Shown here one piece after another: positions 55,025-64,000 of a stretch of DNA of 64,000 bases. Positions within the stretch are counted from its first letter, which is position 1. Each line of letters opens with the position of its first letter. A program made the position numbers and the translations under genes. Source of the stretch: Leptospira sp. (GTDB lineage Bacteria; Spirochaetota; Leptospiria; Leptospirales; Leptospiraceae); the NCBI GenBank assembly GCA_002786225.1, contig PEQN01000011.1, forward strand, positions 16,191-80,190, in the 5' to 3' direction. The notes below the pieces were generated by a model. The model was not told where the DNA came from. It ran no database searches and saw nothing but the letters and a program-made list of their open reading frames with translations.

Positions 55025-58000
55025 TCAAGGCAAGACTGACCAAGTTGCATTTGGTGTTTCACCAAATATATCAGGAGAATACATAGCCTCAGCCCTTGTA
55101 GGTGGAAGTTCAAATTTACCTTGGGTGTTCAATCGAAATGTATATTCCAAAGAGTATTTTCCAGCCGGTAAATATTCATAATAAGACTTAAACCCAGAAA
55201 AACTTCTTTCTTGGTAAGTAGCCCAATAGTCAGCCTGGATCTCTCCCTCTATTGCTGCTTGGGAATCGCGTCCCAGTCCAGAACCTAAAATGGTAGAACC
55301 AGCAGGGATGGCATCTTCAATCACAACCCAAGTTCTTGGTGCAGATAGTTCCCACTGGATTTTGACTCGTACAATATCACCAACAGAATATCCCCCAAGA
55401 AGATTTTTCTTTTCTATATTCTGAATAGTTTTACGTATGCTGATTCCATTATCCCAATCTTTTTCTAAAGGAACTGCCGCTTTGACCTGTATAGAAGCCC
55501 AAGGTTTCCCAGAACCATTGTGTTTAATTTGGAGATTTTGTTCCTTATTACTTGCAAGACTAAATTCCAAGTTATGCTCTTCTTTGGCAGCATCCTTCCA
55601 CTCTGTGGTTCTTAGCATTTCAACTAACTTAGTATTGGTTATTCCAGCAACTTTCTCTTTCTCTTGAGTACTTGCAAATTTTTTCAAACTAAGGTAGGCA
55701 TAAGTATTTGCTAAAGTATTGGAGAATTTTCCATCTTTCATTCGTGCAACAAAGGACCTTGCCATCTTACCTAAATCTGGATTATAGCTTTCAGTATCTA
55801 AGGCATAACTTATAAATCTACTAGCATCTTGGTCTGCTGAGCCCATCATCCACCATAAGGAGGACTGAGTAGATGCGAGATTCATTTCTCTACCTTGTAG
55901 ATTCAATCTTGCTCTCAGATTGCTTTCCGCTTCCTTTAATTGCTTGCTTCTTTCAGAATTTGTGGGAAGTCTTTTCAGAATAGAGACCAGATCTAAGACA
56001 GAGGCTGTGGGCCAAATTTTTACATCAACAAGTATAGACGACAGACGATCTTCATTTAAGGCTGAATACCTAGAGAGGGCTTCCATTACTTGAAGCTTCC
56101 TATAGGTTTGGTCTGCAAAATTATAGCCTCTTTGTCTAACTAAGGTTCCATCCAAAAAACGATTTAAGCCGGTAATCATTTTATTTCTTGCATCATCTGG
56201 TAACATCCATCCAGCCTCATTCGTAATAGAGAGAATGTAGGCAGTTAATATCTCATCCCCAAAGATTGAGCTAGGGAAATATTTTACCAAACCATCGGAA
56301 TCAAGATAATTTCCAATTTCTGAATTTAGACTACTTCTTTCTTCCGCATTTTCAGATACAATTGCCTTAGATACTTTTTGTTCCATACAGGAATAAGGAT
56401 AATCTTTCATATATTTCTTAATCCCATCAGCTGAACCAATAATACTAGAACTAAGATTTATCTCAAGACTGGAATCTCCTTGGATAGCATCCTTAGGAGC
56501 AGCTAACAAAAGATTGTATTCATTATCAATCTGACTTAAGGTTCCTTGCAAGACGCGAATAGGAATTGATTTTGTTACTTTCTGAACGGTCTTTATAGCA
56601 TCAATGACCGTTCCATTTTCTATCACATTTAGTTTAGAAATTCTTTGATCAATTTTCTTATCAACTAAGACATCCCAGGCAACTCTTGTCGTTTCACTTG
56701 CCTGCAAGGAAATTACTTGCATAGGGAATTTGACCCCATCAACTTCTAATTCAAATTGTAATTTTTTGGTTTCCTTAGTATTATTTTTAACAGTATACTC
56801 CTGGGAAAATTGGTCACCATTTCGAACCACTGGTGGTAGACTGCTAAATATTAAAATATCTTGGGTGGATGCAAAATTTGCAGAACCAGTACCGAATAGA
56901 TCCACACCTGCACTTGCTACTGCTATGACACGGTAAGAAGTTAAAGAATCCTTGAGGGGAATTTCAATAGATGCTTGTCCATTTTTGTCAAGGGCAATTC
57001 TGCCCTGCCATTTTAATAAAGTGTCAAAAAGCTCACGAGTTGGGAGATTGCCCCCACCGCCTCCTGCAGGTATTGCCTTTCTTCCAAAATGACGTTTCCC
57101 AACTATCTGCATATTCGCAGAATAGGTATCTATCTCATAGCCTCTTCTTCCCATCATAGCAGCTAACAAATCCCAAGAGGGATTTCCAGCTAATTCTAAT
57201 AATGCTTCATCAACTACTGCAAGGGCAACTTCTCCACCTGTAGTGATAGCCTTTCCTTGGAAATCTGTTACGTTGATATTTATTTTAGCCTTGCTTCGTG
57301 TTTTATATTCCTGCTTATCAGTTGCAACTTTTACAAAAAGTTGGTGTGGTTCCCACCCTACTTTAATCTCCGTTATACCCAATCGAAAGGAGGGTCGAGC
57401 TAAATCAACCATAGCTGTCTCTTTGGGACTATCAACCCTACCCCGAACTGCCAGAACAGAAATAAATGCGTTCGGAATGAATTCTCTATCAGCTGGTATG
57501 GTTATAAATGGATTCTTAGAATCAACGGATCTAAGATAGGATTTTATAATACCCTCTCTCTCTATTGTAACTAATGCTGTATAATCCCGAAAAGGTGCTT
57601 TTACTTGCAGCTTAATTGATTCACCCATCTTATAATTATCTTTGTCTGGGATTACATCCATTCTATCATGATCTGAAGCTGCATACCACCAATCCGATTT
57701 GCCAGCTATCCATAGATTCACGTTAGCATAGGACGTTTTGCCCGACGAATCAACAGATTTAGCTTGAAACACAAACTCACCCGATTCAGGAAAATCTTTA
57801 GACTTACAAAGAAAAAATCCATTTGCATCAGTGCTTCCCTTGCATACAGAGCCTATCTTCTTAATTTCTGAATAACTCTCATAAGCATAGAATCCACCCA
57901 CTAAGCGCTTTCTATGTGAAAAAGTTTCATATTTAAATGCCTCCACTTCCACTTGAGAAGAAGCTATGCCCTTACCGCTCCCATCAACTACCACTGTCCG

Positions 58001-60553
58001 AATTTGGATATCGGCTTGGTTCATAGACCAAGAATCGGAAGCGATTCCAACCAAAGTACTCGCAGGCAGAAGATTGATTCTAGAAGATATGGATTGTATT
58101 TCTCCATTTGGATCCAAAAAACTCATTTCCATCTGAAGTAAGCTAGAGGAATTTTTATCCTTCCATTCTATCTTTTCATCTTTGATTCCATTTTTATCTA
58201 ATTCCAATTCCAATTCCATATAATCAATCTTAGCTGGTGCTTCATAATTTTCCAGTCTACCTGGCTCTATTGGTGAGGCAGCAAAGGAAAATTTTTCGAA
58301 GCCCCTAGGAGTAAAGCTTGAAGGTATTATCCTATATTTTAAATCTACTGGTAATTTAGATGCAGGACCACCAGCTAGGTAGCTCGCTTGCAAAGTTACA
58401 GGTATTAAAGATTCATTCACCCAAATAGATTTGGGAGAAGAAATCGATGCTTTTAATACGGGAAGGCGAAATTCTTCTACTCGAAAATTTCCAAGAAACT
58501 GTCCCCATTTTTGATTGGGCTCTGAGGTAAGATACAAAGTGTAAGATCCAAGCTTGGCTGTTTTAGGGATTTTCCATTCACTCAAAGAATAGCCTGGATA
58601 ATTCCATTTTAAATTTATATTTACTAGATCTTCTGAACCATCATGAACAATAGCCAGATACTTGGGAGAAGTCTTAATATCGGGAGATACAAAACCTTTC
58701 ATAGAGTGCTTACGAAGAATATGTTTCATAGAGACCGTTTCCCCTGCACGAAAAAGAGAACGATCTAAGATGGTATGAGCTATTTTTTCATTCGGGAAAG
58801 AAGCATAAGGAAGATTAAACCTCCATGTTTCTATTCCACCATTCCAAGAAGAGTGAAGGAAGCTAGCATCATTGTCTTTTTTTGCCATAACAAACAAACC
58901 ATTATCATATGATTTGTAAGAGCAATACGGGATGGAATCTTTAGAAGGTAGGTTACTAATATTTAAAATGCCTTCTTCATTGGTTGTTCCACTAACATAG
59001 ATTTTGCCCTTGCAATCTTGAATCTCAATAGAAACTCCACCCATAGGCTTTCCGCTAGAAAGTTCAGTTACCCAGACCAAAGATGATTCTCTTCCCCATT
59101 TTAAATGAATAGAAAGATTGGTGATCAAGGCTGTACTTGGAACATAGAAATTTGTATCCTTTGCAAGTAGAGAATTTCCAAGTATTCTACTATTTATTTC
59201 AACAGCATAAAATCCTGGTTTCAAAAGAGGGATTCCAACTACTTCCATAGAACCATCGTTTTGCGTTTTCGGAAGTTCAAGATTTCTTATACCAATTGTC
59301 TCAGATTGGAACATAGAACGATCTCTTTTTGTATTCATACTCAACCTAAGCCATTTCTTGATATTAGAAATAGTAAAGTCTTGGTTGTGGAAAGATATTA
59401 TCTTACCTGTGGTCTTGGCTTCTAAGTTACGAATTGTAACAGGTAAAATTGGTGAGGCTTTAGCTTCTAAAATTCCGAAATGAGATGCAAATTTTGCTAA
59501 AGGTGGATAAGGTTCTGTTTTTACTTTTAATGGAAAATTTTTTGCATTTGCTAGGTTTCTATTAGCTTCATCCTTTAGATCAGGAAGATGAATTGTAAAT
59601 TCTGATTTTTCTGGAAAAGGTCCTGAAAATTTGACACTGTTTGTTGTATTTGAATTTTTATCATAGTCCGAAATGAATTCGGCAGCTAAGTTCTTCCCAT
59701 CTTTGTCCTTGAGAAAAATGGATTTCACAAACTTAGAAGGTATAGCCGAAGAAAATCTAAGTTCCATATCTGAGAAGGGAATGCAATTTTTATCTGCATT
59801 TTCTCTCTCACAATAGAAGCTTACCTTAAATTGAGAGCGCACCTTGAATTCCATAACTTGATCTTGGTTGTTCTTCACTCCAGTCTTGGATTCAATATTC
59901 TTTGACCAAAATAATTTGATCTTAGATTCTGGTGCAAAATTCATTTTAGGTTGAATGATATAGATATAATCTAATTCGTCCTTGGTGTAATAATTTTGTT
60001 TAAGAATTTCATCTCGAAGTGAACCCTTGATAATTTCTATTCCAGTCTTGCCTGGCAAAGTACTTGATAGAAAATATAATTCCTTACGTAAGGAATCTTC
60101 TTTCACTTTTCCATCTAACAAAAGTATATAAGCTTGGTCTTCATCAACAAAAGAGCCATTCCAGGGCTGGCTACGAAGAATGTTGACTCCACCAGTTGAA
60201 AAACTAAAGCTACGATTCCCAGTATAGGTTTTCATTTGCAGAGAAACCACATCGGAACGTAAGGTAAACGTACATTCTGTACCTCCATCTAGGTTTTGTT
60301 TAAAATCGAACACCCAATTTCGGTCATCCAACCATCGTGAAGTTCCTAATTCTATACAATTGGAATCAAAAACAGGACTGGCTTCCCTAGGATCACCGAA
60401 TAAAACCATAGGTTCACTGAAGCGGACAGAAACTTGATTCGGTTTTTTAATAAACCCCGATGGAGAAAAAGATTCTATAGTGTAATTAGATTGAGCAGAA
60501 ATAGAAAAAGCGAAAAGACAAGAAAGTATAAATATGAAAAAAAAAGTTCGCAA
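55025..60553 (-). CDS. Bacterial alpha-2-macroglobulin family protein with thioester
   Basis: An exported 1842-aa protease-trap protein (YfhM type). It has a signal peptide (MRTFFFIFILSCLFAF, cleavage after ISA), an N-terminal macroglobulin-like domain with SFSPSGFIKKPNQVSVRFSEP (in part), several MG domains, a GGGGGN bait-like loop near 1195 and the thioester CMEQ at about C1389, followed by the alpha-helical thioester domain and a C-terminal receptor-like domain. Such proteins entrap foreign proteases in the periplasm. E. coli-type copies are often beside pbpC; none is here. It lies in the middle of a same-strand run from 64000 to 49344. Confidence 0.9.
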   Translation of the reverse strand: MRTFFFIFILSCLFAFSISAQSNYTIESFSPSGFIKKPNQVSVRFSEPMVLFGDPREASPVFDSNCIELGTSRWLDDRNWVFDFKQNLDGGTECTFTLRSDVVSLQMKTYTGNRSFSFSTGGVNILRSQPWNGSFVDEDQAYILLLDGKVKEDSLRKELYFLSSTLPGKTGIEIIKGSLRDEILKQNYYTKDELDYIYIIQPKMNFAPESKIKLFWSKNIESKTGVKNNQDQVMEFKVRSQFKVSFYCERENADKNCIPFSDMELRFSSAIPSKFVKSIFLKDKDGKNLAAEFISDYDKNSNTTNSVKFSGPFPEKSEFTIHLPDLKDEANRNLANAKNFPLKVKTEPYPPLAKFASHFGILEAKASPILPVTIRNLEAKTTGKIISFHNQDFTISNIKKWLRLSMNTKRDRSMFQSETIGIRNLELPKTQNDGSMEVVGIPLLKPGFYAVEINSRILGNSLLAKDTNFYVPSTALITNLSIHLKWGRESSLVWVTELSSGKPMGGVSIEIQDCKGKIYVSGTTNEEGILNISNLPSKDSIPYCSYKSYDNGLFVMAKKDNDASFLHSSWNGGIETWRFNLPYASFPNEKIAHTILDRSLFRAGETVSMKHILRKHSMKGFVSPDIKTSPKYLAIVHDGSEDLVNINLKWNYPGYSLSEWKIPKTAKLGSYTLYLTSEPNQKWGQFLGNFRVEEFRLPVLKASISSPKSIWVNESLIPVTLQASYLAGGPASKLPVDLKYRIIPSSFTPRGFEKFSFAASPIEPGRLENYEAPAKIDYMELELELDKNGIKDEKIEWKDKNSSSLLQMEMSFLDPNGEIQSISSRINLLPASTLVGIASDSWSMNQADIQIRTVVVDGSGKGIASSQVEVEAFKYETFSHRKRLVGGFYAYESYSEIKKIGSVCKGSTDANGFFLCKSKDFPESGEFVFQAKSVDSSGKTSYANVNLWIAGKSDWWYAASDHDRMDVIPDKDNYKMGESIKLQVKAPFRDYTALVTIEREGIIKSYLRSVDSKNPFITIPADREFIPNAFISVLAVRGRVDSPKETAMVDLARPSFRLGITEIKVGWEPHQLFVKVATDKQEYKTRSKAKININVTDFQGKAITTGGEVALAVVDEALLELAGNPSWDLLAAMMGRRGYEIDTYSANMQIVGKRHFGRKAIPAGGGGGNLPTRELFDTLLKWQGRIALDKNGQASIEIPLKDSLTSYRVIAVASAGVDLFGTGSANFASTQDILIFSSLPPVVRNGDQFSQEYTVKNNTKETKKLQFELEVDGVKFPMQVISLQASETTRVAWDVLVDKKIDQRISKLNVIENGTVIDAIKTVQKVTKSIPIRVLQGTLSQIDNEYNLLLAAPKDAIQGDSSLEINLSSSIIGSADGIKKYMKDYPYSCMEQKVSKAIVSENAEERSSLNSEIGNYLDSDGLVKYFPSSIFGDEILTAYILSITNEAGWMLPDDARNKMITGLNRFLDGTLVRQRGYNFADQTYRKLQVMEALSRYSALNEDRLSSILVDVKIWPTASVLDLVSILKRLPTNSERSKQLKEAESNLRARLNLQGREMNLASTQSSLWWMMGSADQDASRFISYALDTESYNPDLGKMARSFVARMKDGKFSNTLANTYAYLSLKKFASTQEKEKVAGITNTKLVEMLRTTEWKDAAKEEHNLEFSLASNKEQNLQIKHNGSGKPWASIQVKAAVPLEKDWDNGISIRKTIQNIEKKNLLGGYSVGDIVRVKIQWELSAPRTWVVIEDAIPAGSTILGSGLGRDSQAAIEGEIQADYWATYQERSFSGFKSYYEYLPAGKYSLEYTFRLNTQGKFELPPTRAEAMYSPDIFGETPNATWSVLP

Positions 60554-60633
60554 GGTAAGCTCCCAAGGTTGAATTCTCTTTAATTTCCAGAACTTTCTAA
60601 AATTGGAAAGAAAAAATTTTTAATGAACAAAAA

Positions 60634-61482
60634 TCATTCTGATTTACTCTTAATATTGTAGTAAATAAGCACAGAGGCTACCCAAAATAAATTCAAAAAT
60701 AAAAGAAAACTTAAACCATAATAACCAGCCCTAAGAACCTTATCTTTGGGACTTTGTACCCAAAAAAGAAAAATGGGGCTCTGCCATGTTTCCAATCCTA
60801 GCTCAGAAGAGTGAGCTTGAACTTTGGAAAGCAGAAGACTTCTTAGTGGCTCTCCAACCTGGTAGCCACCTTTAGCCTTATCATCCCAGTTGCATTTTGT
60901 AGCAACTCCAACAATGCTACAAATCGCCCAGGTTCCTATCTTATCAGTGGGCAATTGATTTCTATCCAAAATAGGAACTAATTTATATTTAACAATCGCT
61001 AGCTGTGAACTTCCACCTGGCCTCTGAAGGACAGATTGGGAATCAATGATCTCTATGCTTTTATCATCTAATAAAACTGGATCTTTGAACTGAAAGATTT
61101 TGGCATGGGAGAAATAGATAGATTTTCGAACATCAATATCTTCAATTATAATTCGACCCATAAGAACACCAAAGAAATCGCCTAGAACTAAGACAGAAAC
61201 AGCAGCACCTGGAAGTGAGAGGAAACCCGCGAGTATAATACTATAACCAAACTTAGTTGCAAGATATATTCCCAAAAATAATAAGGGAATAAATACCAAT
61301 ACTAAAAAGAGGATAGTTACATTCATAGATAATGATTGGCTCATGGGTATAAATGAAAAAGTAACTGTGTTGATTAATAACAGTCCCATAAACACTAAGA
61401 TGCTAATAGGAGGACGAGGTGGTTGTGGATTTTCCCTTTCTCTTCTTCGTCTTGGTGATTCAATAAATCCTAACATCTGCAT
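60634..61482 (-). CDS. Membrane hypothetical protein (282 aa)
   Basis: After a basic, Pro/Arg-rich N terminus (RRRRERENPQPPRPP) it has about three transmembrane helices (28-110), a soluble beta-rich middle (about 120-245) and a final helix (about 255-275). The middle part faces one side as a folded domain. No family is recognised. Its start lies 23 nt before the end of the upstream gene, and alpha-2-macroglobulin follows by 80 nt. Confidence 0.6.
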   Translation of the reverse strand: MQMLGFIESPRRRRERENPQPPRPPISILVFMGLLLINTVTFSFIPMSQSLSMNVTILFLVLVFIPLLFLGIYLATKFGYSIILAGFLSLPGAAVSVLVLGDFFGVLMGRIIIEDIDVRKSIYFSHAKIFQFKDPVLLDDKSIEIIDSQSVLQRPGGSSQLAIVKYKLVPILDRNQLPTDKIGTWAICSIVGVATKCNWDDKAKGGYQVGEPLRSLLLSKVQAHSSELGLETWQSPIFLFWVQSPKDKVLRAGYYGLSFLLFLNLFWVASVLIYYNIKSKSE

Positions 61483-62560
61483 CCTTTACTATAAAGCTTT
61501 GTAGAATAGCATCCCAATCTTTATCAGCTTGATTTTGATTTGAAGTTGGATAGGATAAGGCGAGAAAAATACCCTTCCCCCTTTTCCAATAATAGAATTC
61601 CTTAACCAGAATTTCCGTAGCAAGTCCCAAGGAATTTACTTGAATAAACTTTGATTCGTATCCAGTAGGATTTTTTTTTCTTTGAAACTTGAGACTTCTT
61701 TTGGTTGCATCTGTCAAACCACGTTTATTATCCCAAAACATAAAATAGTTATCTTGGTTGAAAATTGGTTTCTGATCTAAGGTTACGCCAATCATAAACA
61801 TGATTCTAGGTTCTTTAAGAAATAGTTCATTTTTATTTGCAAGTTCGTATTTCTGTAAAAACATTTCCTCATCTGTTACATTTATTGGAGGATCAGCTTG
61901 GATCTTTTTAAATAAATAATTCACTTGGTAAGAAATACTTTCTGACTTTTCAGAAAATTCACTTTTATCTCTAAAATAAATCCAAGACCAATCTAAGGGA
62001 ACATTTACAGAATAAGAATATTGAGAGGACTCTAATTTCAAGACATTATCCACATAACAACCATAAGGATCTGTTAATGGATAAATATCTGATGAACGAT
62101 CCGAATTCGACTTCAATATTTCATTTTTCTTCTGAGTTGCGAGCTTCTCTATAGAAGATAGATGTGAGGAATTGTTTTTAGTTAATCTTTCACACAATAG
62201 AATTCCTTCGAGTAGGTGCAAGGATTCTAACCAAAACCCATTTTTACTAAGGGACAATGCCTCATGGTATGCAAGACTTGTATTGTCTTTATCTGGAAAT
62301 TTTTTAAAATACAAATCGTCCAAAATATAATCAATAGTTCCGCTCGCTTTTAATTTAAAATTTCTTCCGAATCGATCTTGCTTTACAACAAAACTTTCTG
62401 CATTTTTAATCCTTGATTGAATCTTATTGTAGGATTGCTCTTCATCGGCGGTAGCTGTTGGAATCCAAGGTCTTCTCAATAATTTATTTGATTCTTGCGA
62501 AAGTATTGGAAGTAGACTAACCAATGATAGAATGCTAATTATCCTTGGTATTGATTGCAT
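61460..62560 (-). CDS. Exported hypothetical protein (366 aa)
   Basis: A signal peptide (MQSIPRIISILSLVSLLPIL) precedes a soluble protein with mixed structure; no domain recognised. It overlaps the next gene by 23 nt and follows the previous one by 6 nt, so the two are tightly coupled. Confidence 0.6.
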   Translation of the reverse strand: MQSIPRIISILSLVSLLPILSQESNKLLRRPWIPTATADEEQSYNKIQSRIKNAESFVVKQDRFGRNFKLKASGTIDYILDDLYFKKFPDKDNTSLAYHEALSLSKNGFWLESLHLLEGILLCERLTKNNSSHLSSIEKLATQKKNEILKSNSDRSSDIYPLTDPYGCYVDNVLKLESSQYSYSVNVPLDWSWIYFRDKSEFSEKSESISYQVNYLFKKIQADPPINVTDEEMFLQKYELANKNELFLKEPRIMFMIGVTLDQKPIFNQDNYFMFWDNKRGLTDATKRSLKFQRKKNPTGYESKFIQVNSLGLATEILVKEFYYWKRGKGIFLALSYPTSNQNQADKDWDAILQSFIVKDADVRIY

Positions 62561-62566
62561 CGTAGT

Positions 62567-64000
62567 TTACTCAGGTGGATATTTTGCTTTGCAGAAATTT
62601 AATGTAAGTGTTAAGATTCGAACTAATTCTTTGCGATGAGCTTCATTGGCTACCTTTGAGAGAATATTTTTCAATTGACCAAGTACGCTATCATAATCGG
62701 GGGAAAGCATAAAGGACTTTTGGATATGAGGCCAAGCTTTCTTAACTAATGAAAGAAGCTCAGTATCTGCTTTTTTAAATTCAGCAGTGCAACGATCTAA
62801 GGCAACTCTTATCCACTGGAAATGAGTCACTTTTTCTTTCATAAGTTCAATGGATGCTTTGTTAAATTCCGTCTTGGAACTTAGTTGCTCAATAACACCA
62901 TCCCAATCAACAACATCCGATTTTATTTCTTTGGCTATATGAGTTCGCAAGCTAATAACAAGTTTAGTAATTTCAGATTCTTGGTTCAACCATGATTTAT
63001 ATCCATCTGCATCGGATCGAGATTGAAAGGCATTTAACTGGGAAAGAATTGTAAAATAATTTTCAATATTAAATCTTTTGCATGAAGAATCAATATATGC
63101 AGATACCAGTTGTTGATCGTCTTCTGAATTTATACCCAATAAATCATGAAGATCATCTAAAACTCCTTCGGGATGTTCTGGTGAATCATTGATTGCAGAG
63201 TCATTACCATAGGAACTAGAATAACTTTCAGTTTCCATTTCTGGCTCTTCTTCTGGTTCTTCAAAATCAATATCATCTATATCTTCCAATACATCTTCTG
63301 ATTTTGTAGAAGGTAGATTTTTGATGGGTGCTAGGGTTTCTGGTTCTATGTGGGAGACAATTTTTAGTTCTGTTCCCTGGAGTACAGATCCATAAATTTC
63401 AACTATTTCTTCCAGAATTGGTTTATCAATCAATACTTTAACGGGTGTTTGCTTCTTTTCAGCTGAAGGATCAAGTCCTGTAGTTGAGGGAGCTCCAGTT
63501 GCTACAGCCATCAATCCTTGGGGTTGTATGAGTTCTCCAGTCAGAGTATTTTCTATAACCAAAACTCCAGAAATTTCAGAAAACTTACATCCATTAGGAA
63601 ACTTGTAATCTGTAGTTTCTAGAATTTCCTCAGTGATTCTTTCGTATATTTTATGTGGACCAGATTGAAGCTTTTCAATTTCCGTAGTTTTGAATTTTCC
63701 TTGGACTATGGGCAATATCTTAAGAAAATGTTCATTTAAATATGCGGAAAGTTCATCCTTTGTTGTTTCTAGGATTTCTGCAAATTCCGGAATCTTATGA
63801 AAGTATTGATCTAGATTCTTAACACTTCCTGCCATGAATGCTTTCAGTTTTTGAATTTGATTACTTGATTTATCTTGTGGAACACTTTTTGATTTATTAA
63901 ATCTTTTGAAAGCTTCTAGATGGGCATGAAAATAAGAAAGGAATTCCCCATAAGCTGTGAATACGTATTCACCATTCGCATTCTTTTCGATTGTTTTTTT
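62567..64000 (-). CDS. Conserved hypothetical protein, 5' end beyond the window
   Basis: The frame stays open from the stop at 62567 to the window edge (64000), so the Met at 63835 is probably internal and the true start lies outside. At least 477 residues are seen. They are soluble, helical at both ends, with an acidic Glu/Asp-rich linker (about 190-235 of the visible frame counting from 63835) in the middle. Residues before 63835 read EKNANGEYVFTAYGEFLSYF, clearly protein-like. No family is recognised. It is 6 nt ahead of the next gene in the same run. Confidence 0.65.
   Translation of the reverse strand, partial: KKTIEKNANGEYVFTAYGEFLSYFHAHLEAFKRFNKSKSVPQDKSSNQIQKLKAFMAGSVKNLDQYFHKIPEFAEILETTKDELSAYLNEHFLKILPIVQGKFKTTEIEKLQSGPHKIYERITEEILETTDYKFPNGCKFSEISGVLVIENTLTGELIQPQGLMAVATGAPSTTGLDPSAEKKQTPVKVLIDKPILEEIVEIYGSVLQGTELKIVSHIEPETLAPIKNLPSTKSEDVLEDIDDIDFEEPEEEPEMETESYSSSYGNDSAINDSPEHPEGVLDDLHDLLGINSEDDQQLVSAYIDSSCKRFNIENYFTILSQLNAFQSRSDADGYKSWLNQESEITKLVISLRTHIAKEIKSDVVDWDGVIEQLSSKTEFNKASIELMKEKVTHFQWIRVALDRCTAEFKKADTELLSLVKKAWPHIQKSFMLSPDYDSVLGQLKNILSKVANEAHRKELVRILTLTLNFCKAKYPPE

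Noticed and set aside
1..64000. CRISPR array, tRNA or rRNA genes, intact insertion sequence or prophage
   Set aside because: No regularly spaced repeats, cloverleaf-like sequence, transposase or phage structural gene was seen on either strand; only the two-copy 42-nt repeat was found.

Overview
The window is AT-rich bacterial chromosome. Its gene content and protein style point to a free-living or saprophytic member of the Leptospiraceae (Leptospira or a close relative). The signs are many lipoproteins with relaxed spirochaete-type lipoboxes, a single-chain class II glycyl-tRNA synthetase, a VKOR-DsbA fusion protein, the N-end-rule pair ClpS and Bpt, an AlkB-type alkane hydroxylase and a class II-like photolyase. 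This assignment is inferred from gene content, not from a database match. I see no rRNA, tRNA, CRISPR array, intact insertion sequence or prophage.

Layout. 1-5200: hisE, a thioredoxin-TPR protein, a citrate synthase homologue with substituted catalytic residues paired with a STAS protein, a cytochrome c lipoprotein, a TIGR01777 epimerase and a discoidin-like protein. 5300-8150: a four-gene minus-strand operon of an alpha/beta hydrolase, two hot-dog dehydratases (HadA/HadB style) and a zinc alcohol dehydrogenase. 8200-15900: plus-strand genes for a 57-aa small protein, a sulfatase-fold lipoprotein, a PlsC-type acyltransferase, photolyase, ClpS and an AIPR-family phage-resistance protein. 15900-21200: an exported-protein operon with two papain-like (C1A) proteases. 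21300-23800: a PrsW-type intramembrane protease coupled to a TonB-C membrane protein. 23800-34100: glyS, a GNAT, an XPB-N-like protein, an AarF/UbiB kinase, feoAB, a NeuB-family synthase and an M23 peptidase. 34100-37300: hisB-hisH-hisA followed by VKOR-DsbA.

37300-48200 is the accessory part. It holds an AraC/AhpD-like pair, a five-gene run (HEXXH protein, small lipoprotein, helical protein, ankyrin lipoprotein, lipoprotein), a TetR-AlkB operon with a palindromic operator, and a MarR/YceI-like divergent pair. That pair is flanked on both sides by decayed toxin-antitoxin genes, each followed by a copy of the same 42-nt dispersed repeat.

48200-64000: a DUF1499 lipoprotein, bpt, carB, then a long minus-strand run of envelope genes (membrane sulfatase, 1842-aa alpha-2-macroglobulin with thioester, three conserved hypotheticals). 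The last of these is open through the right edge of the window.

The best leads are the citrate synthase homologue lacking the canonical His and Asp, the paired toxin-antitoxin remnants with the shared repeat, the HEXXH/lipoprotein/ankyrin cluster, and the stand-alone AIPR gene.
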